Source: CAVTPU01 sp963736695 (GTDB lineage: Bacteria; Actinomycetota; Actinomycetes; Mycobacteriales; Micromonosporaceae). From it: DNA of 64,000 nucleotides. The position numbers were made by a program, and so were the translations under genes. The stretch spans positions 1,612,001 to 1,676,000 of the forward strand of contig CAVTPU010000004.1 of assembly GCA_963736695.1 (NCBI GenBank). Direction: 5' to 3'. A model generated the notes under the pieces. It was not told the origin of the DNA. It made no database searches and saw only the letters and a list, made by a program, of their open reading frames with translations. Below, in pieces: positions 25,626 through 33,880 of this stretch; position 1 is the first letter of the stretch, and the number at the start of each line of letters is the position of its first letter.

Positions 25626-26734
25626 AATACCTCGACGAGTTTCGCGACCCGGTCCTCGCTCGACGTCTCATCGACGAGATCACCGATCGGGCGAGCCACA
25701 CGTGGACCATCATGGAGGTCTGCGGCGGCCAGACCCACTCCATCATCCGCAACGGGCTCGACCAACTCCTCGCCCCGGCCGTCGACTTCATTCACGGGCC
25801 CGGGTGTCCGGTATGCGTCACTCCACTGGAGATGATCGATCGAGCGCTGGAGGTGGCCGCCCGGCCCGGCGTCATCTTCTGTTCCTTCGGGGACATGCTG
25901 CGGGTTCCCGGCAGCGACCGAGACCTCTTCGGGGTCAAGGCGGCCGGCGCGGACGTACGCGTCGTGTATTCCCCACTGGACGCGGTGCGCATCGCGGAGC
26001 AGCACCCGGATAACCAGGTCGTCTTCTTCGGAGTGGGATTCGAGACCACCGCGCCCGCCAACGCCATGGCGGTGCTCACCGCGCACCGACGTGGCCTGAC
26101 CAACTTCTCCATGCTCGTCAGTCACGTGCTGGTGCCGCCCGCGATGACCGCGATCCTGAGCTCACCCACCAACCGGGTGCAGTCGTTCCTCGCCGCCGGG
26201 CACGTCTGCACGGTCATGGGCACCTGGCAATATGACCCGCTCGTCGAGCGGTTCGGCGTGCCGATCGTGGTCACCGGTTTCGAGCCGCTCGACCTGCTCG
26301 AGGGGGTGCGGCAGGCGGTCGCGATGCTCGAAGCGGGACAGGCCGGACTGACCAACGCCTATCCTCGGGCGGTCGCAGCCGACGGCAACCCGGCCGCGCA
26401 GGCCGTGCTCAGCGACGTCTTCGAGGTCTGCGACCGGCAGTGGCGGGGCATCGGAATGATCCCGCAATCGGGCTGGCGACTCTCACCGCGCTATCACGCC
26501 TATGACGCGGAGCGACGCTTCGACGTCGGCGACCTGCATGTCGCCGAGTCGGACCAGTGCCACAGCGGAGAGGTGCTGCAGGGTCTCATCAAGCCGAACC
26601 AGTGCCCGGCCTTCGGCACCACCTGCACGCCACGCACACCCCTCGGCGCGACCATGGTCTCCAGCGAAGGCGCCTGCGCGGCCTATTATCAGTTCCGGCG
26701 ACTCGAGACGGGCACGGTGAGCGTCAATGGCTGA
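25622..26734 (+). CDS. hypD: Hydrogenase iron-centre assembly protein HypD
   Basis: The 370-residue protein holds the iron to which CN and CO are added. Key motifs are 'MEVCGGQTHSI', 'HGPGCPVCVTP', 'GFETTAPANA' and the C-terminal [4Fe-4S] region 'NQCPAFGTTCTP' with 'EGACAAYYQF'. It starts with GTG inside the hypC stop and overlaps hypE by eight bases. All expected Cys residues are present. Confidence 0.96.
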   Translation: MKYLDEFRDPVLARRLIDEITDRASHTWTIMEVCGGQTHSIIRNGLDQLLAPAVDFIHGPGCPVCVTPLEMIDRALEVAARPGVIFCSFGDMLRVPGSDRDLFGVKAAGADVRVVYSPLDAVRIAEQHPDNQVVFFGVGFETTAPANAMAVLTAHRRGLTNFSMLVSHVLVPPAMTAILSSPTNRVQSFLAAGHVCTVMGTWQYDPLVERFGVPIVVTGFEPLDLLEGVRQAVAMLEAGQAGLTNAYPRAVAADGNPAAQAVLSDVFEVCDRQWRGIGMIPQSGWRLSPRYHAYDAERRFDVGDLHVAESDQCHSGEVLQGLIKPNQCPAFGTTCTPRTPLGATMVSSEGACAAYYQFRRLETGTVSVNG

Positions 26735-27788
26735 GATCCTCGACGCGGGCAGTTGGACCTGTCCGGTGCCGCTACGCAACGAAAAGCGCATCGTGCTCGG
26801 TCACGGCGGCGGCGGCATCCTCTCCAACGACCTGATCACGCACCTGTTCCTGCCCGCCTTCGGCGCCACCGACCTGGCCGGGGCGCCGCGTGACTCCGCA
26901 GTGGTGACCGCGGGTGGCCTGCGTCTGGCGTTCACCACCGACAGCTATGTGGTCAGTCCGCTCTTCTTCCCCGGGGGCTGCATCGGCGACCTCGCCATCA
27001 ACGGCACGATCAACGACCTCGCCATGAGCGGCGCCACGCCGCTGGCGCTGTCCACCGGATTCATCCTGGAGGAGGGGCTGGAGCTGGAGACCCTCCACCG
27101 GGTGGCGCAGGCGATGGGCGACGCGGCCAAGGCCGCCGGCGTGCGACTCGTCACCGGCGACACCAAAGTGGTCGAGCGCGGCCACGCCGACGGGCTTTTC
27201 ATCAACACCAGCGGAATCGGGCTCATCCCCGACGGCATCGACATCGGGCCGCAACGCGCCCGGCCCGGCGACCGCGTCATCGTCTCCGGCCCCATCGGCG
27301 AACACGGAGTGGCGATCCTCAGCGTCCGATCCGGAATCGAGTTCGGCACTCAGGTCAACAGCGACTCGGCGCCGTTGCACGCCCTCGTCGCGGTGTTGGT
27401 GTCGGCCGTGCCCGACGTGCACACGCTGCGCGACCCGACCCGAGGCGGACTGGCCGGGGCGCTCAACGAGATCGCGGCGTCGGCCGGGGTCGGCATCGAC
27501 CTCGACGAGGCCTCCATCCCGGTGCCGGAGGCGGTCGCGGCGGCGTGCGGTTTCCTCGGCCTCGATCCCATGCACGTGGCGAACGAGGGCAAGCTCGTGG
27601 CGTTCGTCGCCGAGGCCGACGCCGACGCTGCCATCGACGCGATGCGCGCGCACCCGTTGGGCGCCCACGCGCGGGTCATCGGAACGGTCACCGCCGAGCA
27701 CCCATCGATGGTGGTCAGCCGCACCCCGCTCGGGGCCACCCGGATCATCGACCGGCCGTTGGGGGAGCAGCTCCCCCGGATCTGCTGA
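26727..27788 (+). CDS. hypE: Hydrogenase maturation protein HypE
   Basis: The 353-residue ATP-dependent dehydratase converts the carbamoyl group carried on its C-terminal Cys into a thiocyanate. The essential C-terminus 'LPRIC' is intact. The PurM-like core shows 'LGHGGGGILSNDLI', 'TDSYVVSPLFFPGG', 'GDLAINGTINDLAM' and 'RDPTRGGLAGALNEIA'. It is the last gene of the hydrogenase operon; the next gene is convergent and begins its stop 17 bases further on. With hypAB on the other strand, the maturation set HypA-F is complete. Confidence 0.96.
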   Translation: MAEILDAGSWTCPVPLRNEKRIVLGHGGGGILSNDLITHLFLPAFGATDLAGAPRDSAVVTAGGLRLAFTTDSYVVSPLFFPGGCIGDLAINGTINDLAMSGATPLALSTGFILEEGLELETLHRVAQAMGDAAKAAGVRLVTGDTKVVERGHADGLFINTSGIGLIPDGIDIGPQRARPGDRVIVSGPIGEHGVAILSVRSGIEFGTQVNSDSAPLHALVAVLVSAVPDVHTLRDPTRGGLAGALNEIAASAGVGIDLDEASIPVPEAVAAACGFLGLDPMHVANEGKLVAFVAEADADAAIDAMRAHPLGAHARVIGTVTAEHPSMVVSRTPLGATRIIDRPLGEQLPRIC

Positions 27789-27804
27789 CCCGCGGTGCGT
27801 TGAC

Positions 27805-28809
27805 TTAGATCCGTACGATCATTTTGCCGGTATTTTCGCCGCGCAGCAGGCCGAGGAAGGCGTTCGGAGCACTCTCCAACCCGTCGACGACCGTCTCCTC
27901 GGCGTGGATTTTGCCGTCGGCGAGCCACTGGCCGACCTCGGCGCGAAAGTCGGGCACCCGCTCCGGATGGTCGGTCACGATAAAACCGCGCAGCATGAGT
28001 CGCTTGCTGATGACGAGCGGGCCGAGGTTGTCGGGGCCGGGCGACGCGGCGACATCGTTATATTGCGAGATTGCACCGCAGACCGCGATCCGGGCACCGA
28101 CCCGGGCTGTGACGAGTGCCGCGTCCAGGTGCTCGCCGCCGACGTTGTCGAAATAGACGTCGATCCCATCGGGCGCGGCGGAACGCAACTGGTGACGCAC
28201 GGACCCGTCACGATAGTTGAACGCCGCGTCGAAGCCGAGCCGTTCGGTGAGGTGGGCCACCTTGGCGGCCGAACCGGCACTGCCGACCACCCGGGCCGCG
28301 CCGCGCAAGCGGGCGATCTGCCCAACGAGGCCACCGACCGCACCGGCCGCACCGGAGACGAACACCGTGTCGCCGGGCCGCATCGCGGCGATGTCGAGCA
28401 GTCCGATGTAGGCGGTGAGGCCCGGCATTCCGAGCACGCCCAGATAAGCCGACGCGGGTGCGAGGTCCGTGTCGACCTTCTGGAACAGTCGCGCGTCGCC
28501 GACCGCGTAGTCACGCCAGCCGAGGTTGTGCAGGACCATGTCGCCCGGGGCGAACCCAGTTCCATTCTCGGCGATCACCTCACCGACGGCGCCACCCTGC
28601 AACACGGCGCCGACCTCGAACGGCGGAGCATAACTCTTGACGTCGTTCATCCGACTACGCATATATGGATCGACGGACATCACCACATTGCGAACCAGCA
28701 CCGAGCCGGGTGTCGGGTCTGGAACGTCGACCGTCGCCACGGCGAACGTCTCCGCGGTGGGCCACCCCTGCGGCCGACCCGCGAGTCGAATCTCCCGTCC
28801 AGTGCGCAT
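27805..28809 (-). CDS. NADP-dependent oxidoreductase, zinc-free MDR (leukotriene/curcumin reductase-like)
   Basis: A 334-residue medium-chain dehydrogenase/reductase. It has 'SVDPYMRSRMNDVKSY', the substrate-loop signature of the YncB/prostaglandin-reductase subfamily, and Rossmann motif 'VSGAAGAVGGLVGQIA'. No catalytic-zinc Cys/His set is present. 'DVYFDNVGGEHLDAAL' is also characteristic. Such enzymes reduce the double bond of alpha,beta-unsaturated carbonyls with NADPH. ATG 28809 follows AGGGAG; a longer frame to 29166 runs into the multicopper oxidase gene. It is convergent with hypE and seems unrelated to it. Confidence 0.9.
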   Translation of the reverse strand: MRTGREIRLAGRPQGWPTAETFAVATVDVPDPTPGSVLVRNVVMSVDPYMRSRMNDVKSYAPPFEVGAVLQGGAVGEVIAENGTGFAPGDMVLHNLGWRDYAVGDARLFQKVDTDLAPASAYLGVLGMPGLTAYIGLLDIAAMRPGDTVFVSGAAGAVGGLVGQIARLRGAARVVGSAGSAAKVAHLTERLGFDAAFNYRDGSVRHQLRSAAPDGIDVYFDNVGGEHLDAALVTARVGARIAVCGAISQYNDVAASPGPDNLGPLVISKRLMLRGFIVTDHPERVPDFRAEVGQWLADGKIHAEETVVDGLESAPNAFLGLLRGENTGKMIVRI

Positions 28810-28967
28810 CGCCGCTCCCTGCTCGTGCCACCGCGGCTGAATCGCCGTTTTACCAGGCGAGGCTAGCGAGACGAACCGGTCGGGCGCAATCTTCTCGGAC
28901 AGCGACAAACGACACACCTGCCGCGGCCCCGGCCACCTCACGAACGGCGACCGGGGCCGGCGACGGA

Positions 28968-30488
28968 TCAGGCCAGATAGCCGAGCTGTGTCATCATTCC
29001 CGCCTCCGCGTGATAGATGTTGTGGCAGTGAAGCATCCACCGACCGGGATTGTCGGCGTCGAAGACGACCGACACCGTCTGTCCAGGAAGGACTATCATG
29101 GTGTCCTTCCGCAGCCCGGTCGATTCGATCGCGAAGGTGTGTCCATGCAGGTGCAGCGGATGCCACATCGTCGTGGAGTTCACCACCTCCAGCCGCACCC
29201 GTTCGCCGGAACGAACCGGCTCGAGGTGATTCGGGTCGTGCCCGCGTCCGTTGATCGCCCAGTCATAGCGCGCCATGCCGCCAGTGAGCTTGAGCGTGTG
29301 GGTGCGCTCGACAGCGCGGGCCGCCAGCCGCGCCGACTCCGCCGGCCTGAGCTGGCGATAGGAGACGATCCGGCGGTCGAGTTCGACCGGACGTACGGTT
29401 GAATCAACCGCCGCCCGGCCGCCGGTCCGGACCACGCCGAACGCCACACCGCCTTTGCCCTCCGCGATCGCGACGAGCGGAAAAGTCCCATCGCCGAGGG
29501 TGACCACCACGTCATAGCGTTCGCCCATGCCGATGAGCAACGCGTCGGTTTCGATCGGCTCAACCGGATAACCATCGGTGTGGGTGACCGACATCCGGTG
29601 CCCGCCCAGCGCAACGCGAAACGCGGTGTCGGCACCGGCGTTGATGAAACGCATCCGCACCCGGGTCCCCGGCCGCGCGCGGAACGTGGCCGGCGCGGAG
29701 GCTGTCCGTCCATTGAGGAGAAAGTGCGGATATCGGACGTCGCCCGCGTCGCCGCCGAGCAGCGAGCTGGCCGCGCCCATCATCATGTGCCCGGTGGCAG
29801 AGTGGCTCATGTTCGCCATCCCCTGTCCAAGTTCGGCGAACACATCGTCGGGCGTGCCGGTGACGCCATCAAGCCAATCATCGATGACGATGATCCAATC
29901 CTCATCATAGGCAAGCGGCTCCCGCGGATCGTCCACAATGACTGGTGCGTAGAGACCCCGATCTAGTTGCGCGCCGACATGGGGGTGCAGCCAATAGGTT
30001 CCGGGCCGCGCCGCGGTGAACTCATAAGTGAACCGCCCACCTGACTCGACCGGTCGCTGAGTCACCCCGGCGACACCGTCCATGTCGTTGCGCAACGCGA
30101 TGCCGTGCCAGTGCACGCTCGTCTCGGTCGGCAACGTGTTGTCGATGGTCGCCCGCACCACCTCGCCGGCGCTGACCCGAATCGGCGCGCCGGGGACCTG
30201 ACCGCCATAGCTCCAGGTCTGCGGACGCACACCACCAAGATCGACGACGCCGGCCGTGGCGGCGAGGGTGAACTCCCTGACTTTTCCCGGCCGTCGAGCC
30301 GCCTCGGCCCGAGCGACCTGGTCACTGTCGGACGCCACAAACTGCTCCCCATGGCGTACGCCGGAGCCGCCCGACCGATCGCACCCCGCGATCGCCGCGA
30401 CGCTGGCGGCGGCGAGCCCCGCCCGCAGCAAGGTTCGCCTGGACAGGGCCGTGCGGACTTCGGTAACGCGGGCCTCGGTGGCGCTCAT
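28968..30488 (-). CDS. Multicopper oxidase lipoprotein (MmcO/CopA type)
   Basis: A 506-residue exported oxidase. The N-terminus has a Tat-like 'SRRTLLRAGLAAAS' and lipobox AGC (Cys36), so it should be folded before export and anchored on the outer face. Copper-binding motifs are in order: 'VHWHGIAL', 'YWLHPHVG', 'HPLHLHGHTF' and 'MLHCHNIYHAEAGM', giving the type 1, 2 and 3 sites. Met-rich 'MANMSHSATGHMMMGA' may bind extra copper. It probably oxidises Cu(I) to less toxic Cu(II). Its start overlaps the upstream DUF305 stop by four bases, so the two form an operon. Confidence 0.93.
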   Translation of the reverse strand: MSATEARVTEVRTALSRRTLLRAGLAAASVAAIAGCDRSGGSGVRHGEQFVASDSDQVARAEAARRPGKVREFTLAATAGVVDLGGVRPQTWSYGGQVPGAPIRVSAGEVVRATIDNTLPTETSVHWHGIALRNDMDGVAGVTQRPVESGGRFTYEFTAARPGTYWLHPHVGAQLDRGLYAPVIVDDPREPLAYDEDWIIVIDDWLDGVTGTPDDVFAELGQGMANMSHSATGHMMMGAASSLLGGDAGDVRYPHFLLNGRTASAPATFRARPGTRVRMRFINAGADTAFRVALGGHRMSVTHTDGYPVEPIETDALLIGMGERYDVVVTLGDGTFPLVAIAEGKGGVAFGVVRTGGRAAVDSTVRPVELDRRIVSYRQLRPAESARLAARAVERTHTLKLTGGMARYDWAINGRGHDPNHLEPVRSGERVRLEVVNSTTMWHPLHLHGHTFAIESTGLRKDTMIVLPGQTVSVVFDADNPGRWMLHCHNIYHAEAGMMTQLGYLA

Positions 30489-31105
30489 AGCTCATCCGCG
30501 ACGGTCTGCAGGGCCTCGATCTGCGGCACGCGCGACTGCTCGACACGGTCGGCGAGCTGCTTCACCTCGGTGGAGAGCCCCTCATCCCGGATCCCCCGGC
30601 ACATCTGAATGACCCCGTTGTGATGCGAGATCATCATCCGCGCGAAGAGCCGGTCGAAGTCGTCGCCGCGGGCGGCGGCCAGCTTCGTCATCTCCTCGGC
30701 CGAGGCCATCGCCGGCATGTTGGCGGCGCCGTGCATGTGGTTGTGGCCGGGCTGCGGAGTGGGTTTGTTCCACAAGTGGAGCAGGCCGGTCAGTTTGCCG
30801 GCCAGATCACGCTGCTGTGTGAGGATCTCCGCGGCGAGCTGCTTGAGCTGTGGGCGAGCCGATCGGGTCGCCGCGAGTGTGGCCATCTGCGCCGCCTGCT
30901 CGTCGTGTCCGAGCAGAGTCTGAACGAAGGCCAGGTCTGCCTCGGCGGTGCCGGCGGTGCTGGTCGTGCCGGCAGTGCTGGTGCCAGCAGTGACCGGGGT
31001 TGTCGTTCCCTCGTGACTGGTGGTGTGAGCGGTCGAGCAGGCGGCGAGGGCGAACGCCCCCGCGGCGGTCACGACGAGCGCGAGTGGCGTGCGGGCAGGC
31101 TTCAT
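30485..31105 (-). CDS. DUF305 lipoprotein, copper-associated
   Basis: The 206-residue protein has a lipoprotein signal with lipobox LAAC (Cys23), a Ser/Thr-rich linker, and a helical DUF305 (ferritin-like CopM type) domain. The domain carries 'DDFDRLFARMMISHHNGVIQM' (given in part: MMISHHNGVIQM) and a His/Met-rich loop 'PGHNHMHGAANMPAM'. DUF305 proteins bind copper or silver in the periplasm or cell wall. It is coupled by ATGA overlap to the multicopper oxidase downstream and preceded by the His-rich membrane protein, so it fits an exported copper-handling module. Confidence 0.9.
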   Translation of the reverse strand: MKPARTPLALVVTAAGAFALAACSTAHTTSHEGTTTPVTAGTSTAGTTSTAGTAEADLAFVQTLLGHDEQAAQMATLAATRSARPQLKQLAAEILTQQRDLAGKLTGLLHLWNKPTPQPGHNHMHGAANMPAMASAEEMTKLAAARGDDFDRLFARMMISHHNGVIQMCRGIRDEGLSTEVKQLADRVEQSRVPQIEALQTVADEL

Positions 31106-31191
31106 CGAACGTACCTTTCGGTGGTGGTGAAGGACAACGGCAAATGGTCACATCGGCGATTCGAAGACCTTTCGAATCGCGTTGGAGTGAC

Positions 31192-31686
31192 CTATATCCG
31201 CAGCACCGAAAGGTCGGCCAGGCGCAGACTCAGTGGAGTCGGCGGCGGTGGACCGCAGCGCACCGTCGACCACAATGGCGCCGGGGCGCCGACGGTCCGC
31301 CTAAGCCCGCCGAGCCACAGCACGAGTCCCGCGACGAGAATCGCCACGCAGACGTCGAGTGGGTTGAATACGCCGCCACCCACGTCGTGGACCGTCGCAC
31401 GCTGGCCGATGTGCGTTTCGTGACCACTATGGCCAGCGCGAACGGCGCTGTGACCAGCGACGCTGTGTCCGGTGATGTGACCAGCGACGCTGTGTCCGGT
31501 AGCGCCGTGTCCGGTGATGTGATCGCCGGCGCTGTGTCCGGTGACGAGGATGCTGGATGCGATGTCGCCTCCACCGTGGCCGTCGGCGCCATGCGACAGG
31601 TGACCGATGGTGTGCATGCCTGCGACTCCGAGGACGACGAGCCCAATAAGCAGCAGCCGAACCCCATTGAGGATTCGCATCGACAC
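31192..31686 (-). CDS. His-rich small membrane protein (DUF6153-like)
   Basis: About 164 residues from GTG 31686, or 162 from ATG 31680; GGAGG lies 6 bases before the GTG. One helix near the N-terminus ('LLLIGLVVLGVAGMHTIGHL') and one near residue 115 ('VAILVAGLVLWLGGL') flank an external loop. The loop contains tandem GHS-A/V-GH units: 'HITGHSVAGHITGHSVAGHS' covers 20 residues of it. The 'GMHTIGHL' start and 'LSVLRI' end resemble the actinobacterial DUF6153 group. It lies directly upstream of the DUF305 and multicopper oxidase genes, so a metal-binding role is likely by context. Confidence 0.72.
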   Translation of the reverse strand: MSMRILNGVRLLLIGLVVLGVAGMHTIGHLSHGADGHGGGDIASSILVTGHSAGDHITGHGATGHSVAGHITGHSVAGHSAVRAGHSGHETHIGQRATVHDVGGGVFNPLDVCVAILVAGLVLWLGGLRRTVGAPAPLWSTVRCGPPPPTPLSLRLADLSVLRI

Positions 31687-32022
31687 CAGCACCTCCTCGC
31701 AGTCACGCGCTCACATACCGCTACCAGCCGAACTCATCCTAATGCCCGTGGCGATCGGGAGCACGGGCACCGGAAGTCATGTCATCACGGCACCACCACC
31801 CCCGCAGATTGTGGGCGTTGAGACCGGCTGGGGCCGGTGTAATCGCCCGTGATCATGTGAAAGTGCAATGTTTGCCGCGATCATGCTCGGCTCGCGAGGC
31901 ATCGCGGGCTCGGGGCTCACTTGGCATGCTCAGCTCCCCGACGTTTTTAACAACTCGCCCCCAAGCCCACGCGGTATGCTCTCCAGACTCCTCGATGCCC
32001 CTCATCCGATCGGAGTTCGACC
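31687..32022. other. Intergenic region without a gene
   Basis: This 336-base stretch separates two divergent units. I see no coding frame with support. It must hold the promoters for the DUF6153-DUF305-oxidase operon and for the DUF4173 gene. A small inverted repeat, ACCGGC at 31823-31828 and GCCGGT at 31833-31838, is nested in a second pair GGGCG/CGCCC (31813-31817, 31844-31848). No ATACCC-type CsoR site is present. Confidence 0.6.
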
Positions 32023-33816
32023 ATGGCTGAGACATCCACGCCGCCTCCCGACAAGGCTGATGCAGGCACCGAACCAGCGGCTGTACCTCACGTGCCAGCG
32101 CAACCGGGTCCGACTCACGCAACGCCCCCGCAGGACGCACCTCGACAGGCCGCGCCGCCACCGGTAACTCCCCCGCAGACCGCGCCGTCACCGGCGCTGC
32201 CGCAACTCGGCCACTCGTCGGGACTCTTCCCCGCCAAGCCGCCGCCCGCGGCGCCGTCGACGCGCACAACCTGGCCGCGACCCGAGTCGCCCGGCGGGTG
32301 GACTGCGGCGATCGCAGTGCTCGTCGGCGCTCTCAGCTTCGCGACTTTCGTCCCGCTCGTCCGGGTCGGAGTCGGCTGGCTACTCGGTGGTCTTGTCGCG
32401 ACAGTCGGTGTCGCGACAGTCGCGAAAGCAACGATGGCGCGCTTGCCAGCCGGCGAGAAGCTGGTCCGAGCCGGGTGGGGTGTTAGTTCCCTCGCGCTGC
32501 TCAGCGTGCTCACGTTCCGCAACGCCTGGTGGCTGGTGACATTCTGCGTGATGGCGGCGATCTGGTGCGCCGTGCTGGCGGTGACCGGAGCCCGCTCCAT
32601 CCGGTCGATCATCGTCGGTGCGCTGGCGGTGCTGCCAGCCTCGATGCGAGGCCTCGTGTGGGTTCTGGCCATCCGCAAAACCAGCCGAGCCAAGGCCAGC
32701 CCGGCACCGACCAAACCAGCACCGACCAACCCCGCACCCGCCGAGCCGAGCAGGTCGTTCGCCGCTCCGCGACTCGTTGTCTCGGCCGGCGTGACCGCGC
32801 TGCTGTTGTTGATCTTCGGCGCACTCTTCGCCTCGGCCGACGCCGCGTTCGCCCAGGTCCTCGCCAACATCGTGCCGGAGTTCAGCGTAGCCGCGATGTT
32901 CCGGTCACTGTTCCTCTTCCTGGTCGGCGGAGCCGCGACCAGCGCGGCAGTCTTCATGCTCGCGGCTCCTGTCCCGCTGGCGTCCCTGGAGACACCGGGC
33001 ACGCAGCGGCTGCGCAGCGCCGAGTGGGGCCTGCCGATCGGCGGATTGGTGGCGCTGTTCAGCGTCTTCGTCGCCGTGCAAGGCACGGTGCTCTTCGGTG
33101 GGGCACGACACGTGCTGACCACCGCGGGGCTCACCTACGCCGAATATGCGCGCACCGGCTTCTGGCAACTGACGATCGTCACCCTGCTGACGCTCGCGGT
33201 GGTCGGCGCCGTCGCCCGGTGGGCGGAGCGGAGCACCCGTACGGATCGAATTTCTTTGCGGGTCCTGCTCGGTGCGCTCTCCGTGCTGACCCTCGTCGTG
33301 GTCGCCTCCGCGTTGCGACGCATGTATATCTATCAGCAGGCCTATAGCTTCACCGGCGAACGCATCTTCGTCATGGCGTTCGAATTGCTGCTCGGCTGCG
33401 TCTTCGTCGCGATTCTCGTCGCCGGCATCCGGCTCTCCGGCGCGTGGCTGCCACGGGCGATGGCGGCCGGCGTGGTCGTGATGCTGCTCAGCCTCGCGGT
33501 GTTCAACCCGGAACTCTATGCGGCCCGGCGCAATGTCCAACGTTTCGAGCAGACTCAGGCCGCCGGACACGGCAAGATCGACCTGTGGTATTTGCGGGCG
33601 CTCTCCGCTGACGCGACCCCCGCGCTGGTGGAGTTGCCGCTGGAAATGCGCCGCTGCGCTCTCATGTGGATCACACCGGAGCTGAAACCGTCCGACCCCT
33701 GGTATGGCTGGAATCTCGGCCGCGAGCAGGCCCGGTCCGCTATCGCCAAACTCGGCAAACAACCCAACGGAACATGCGCCAAGGCGAAGAAGTGGGACTA
33801 TCGCAGCAGCGACTGA
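32023..33816 (+). CDS. DUF4173/DUF4153 family integral membrane protein
   Basis: The 597-residue protein has a long Pro-rich cytoplasmic N-terminus (about residues 1-90) and about eleven or twelve helices. A second Pro/Ala linker ('SPAPTKPAPTNPAPAEPS') lies near residue 230. The region 'LRRMYIYQQAYSFTGERIFVMAFELLLG' (in parts) and 'RNVQRFEQTQAAGHGKIDLWYLRALSADATPAL' (in parts) match the DUF4173 family of actinobacterial membrane proteins. No activity is established. It is transcribed alone; the downstream copA gene is convergent, 64 bases away. Confidence 0.85.
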   Translation: MAETSTPPPDKADAGTEPAAVPHVPAQPGPTHATPPQDAPRQAAPPPVTPPQTAPSPALPQLGHSSGLFPAKPPPAAPSTRTTWPRPESPGGWTAAIAVLVGALSFATFVPLVRVGVGWLLGGLVATVGVATVAKATMARLPAGEKLVRAGWGVSSLALLSVLTFRNAWWLVTFCVMAAIWCAVLAVTGARSIRSIIVGALAVLPASMRGLVWVLAIRKTSRAKASPAPTKPAPTNPAPAEPSRSFAAPRLVVSAGVTALLLLIFGALFASADAAFAQVLANIVPEFSVAAMFRSLFLFLVGGAATSAAVFMLAAPVPLASLETPGTQRLRSAEWGLPIGGLVALFSVFVAVQGTVLFGGARHVLTTAGLTYAEYARTGFWQLTIVTLLTLAVVGAVARWAERSTRTDRISLRVLLGALSVLTLVVVASALRRMYIYQQAYSFTGERIFVMAFELLLGCVFVAILVAGIRLSGAWLPRAMAAGVVVMLLSLAVFNPELYAARRNVQRFEQTQAAGHGKIDLWYLRALSADATPALVELPLEMRRCALMWITPELKPSDPWYGWNLGREQARSAIAKLGKQPNGTCAKAKKWDYRSSD

Positions 33817-33880
33817 CCGCGGGGGCGCCGCAGTGCCGCGCGGCCACACACCGCCTTTTCACCAGCCTGCGGTTGCGACG

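Noticed and set aside
31440..31560. Short tandem repeats that might be a CRISPR array
   Set aside because: The repeats are in frame and encode His/Gly units of a membrane protein; there are no unique spacers of constant length and no cas genes.
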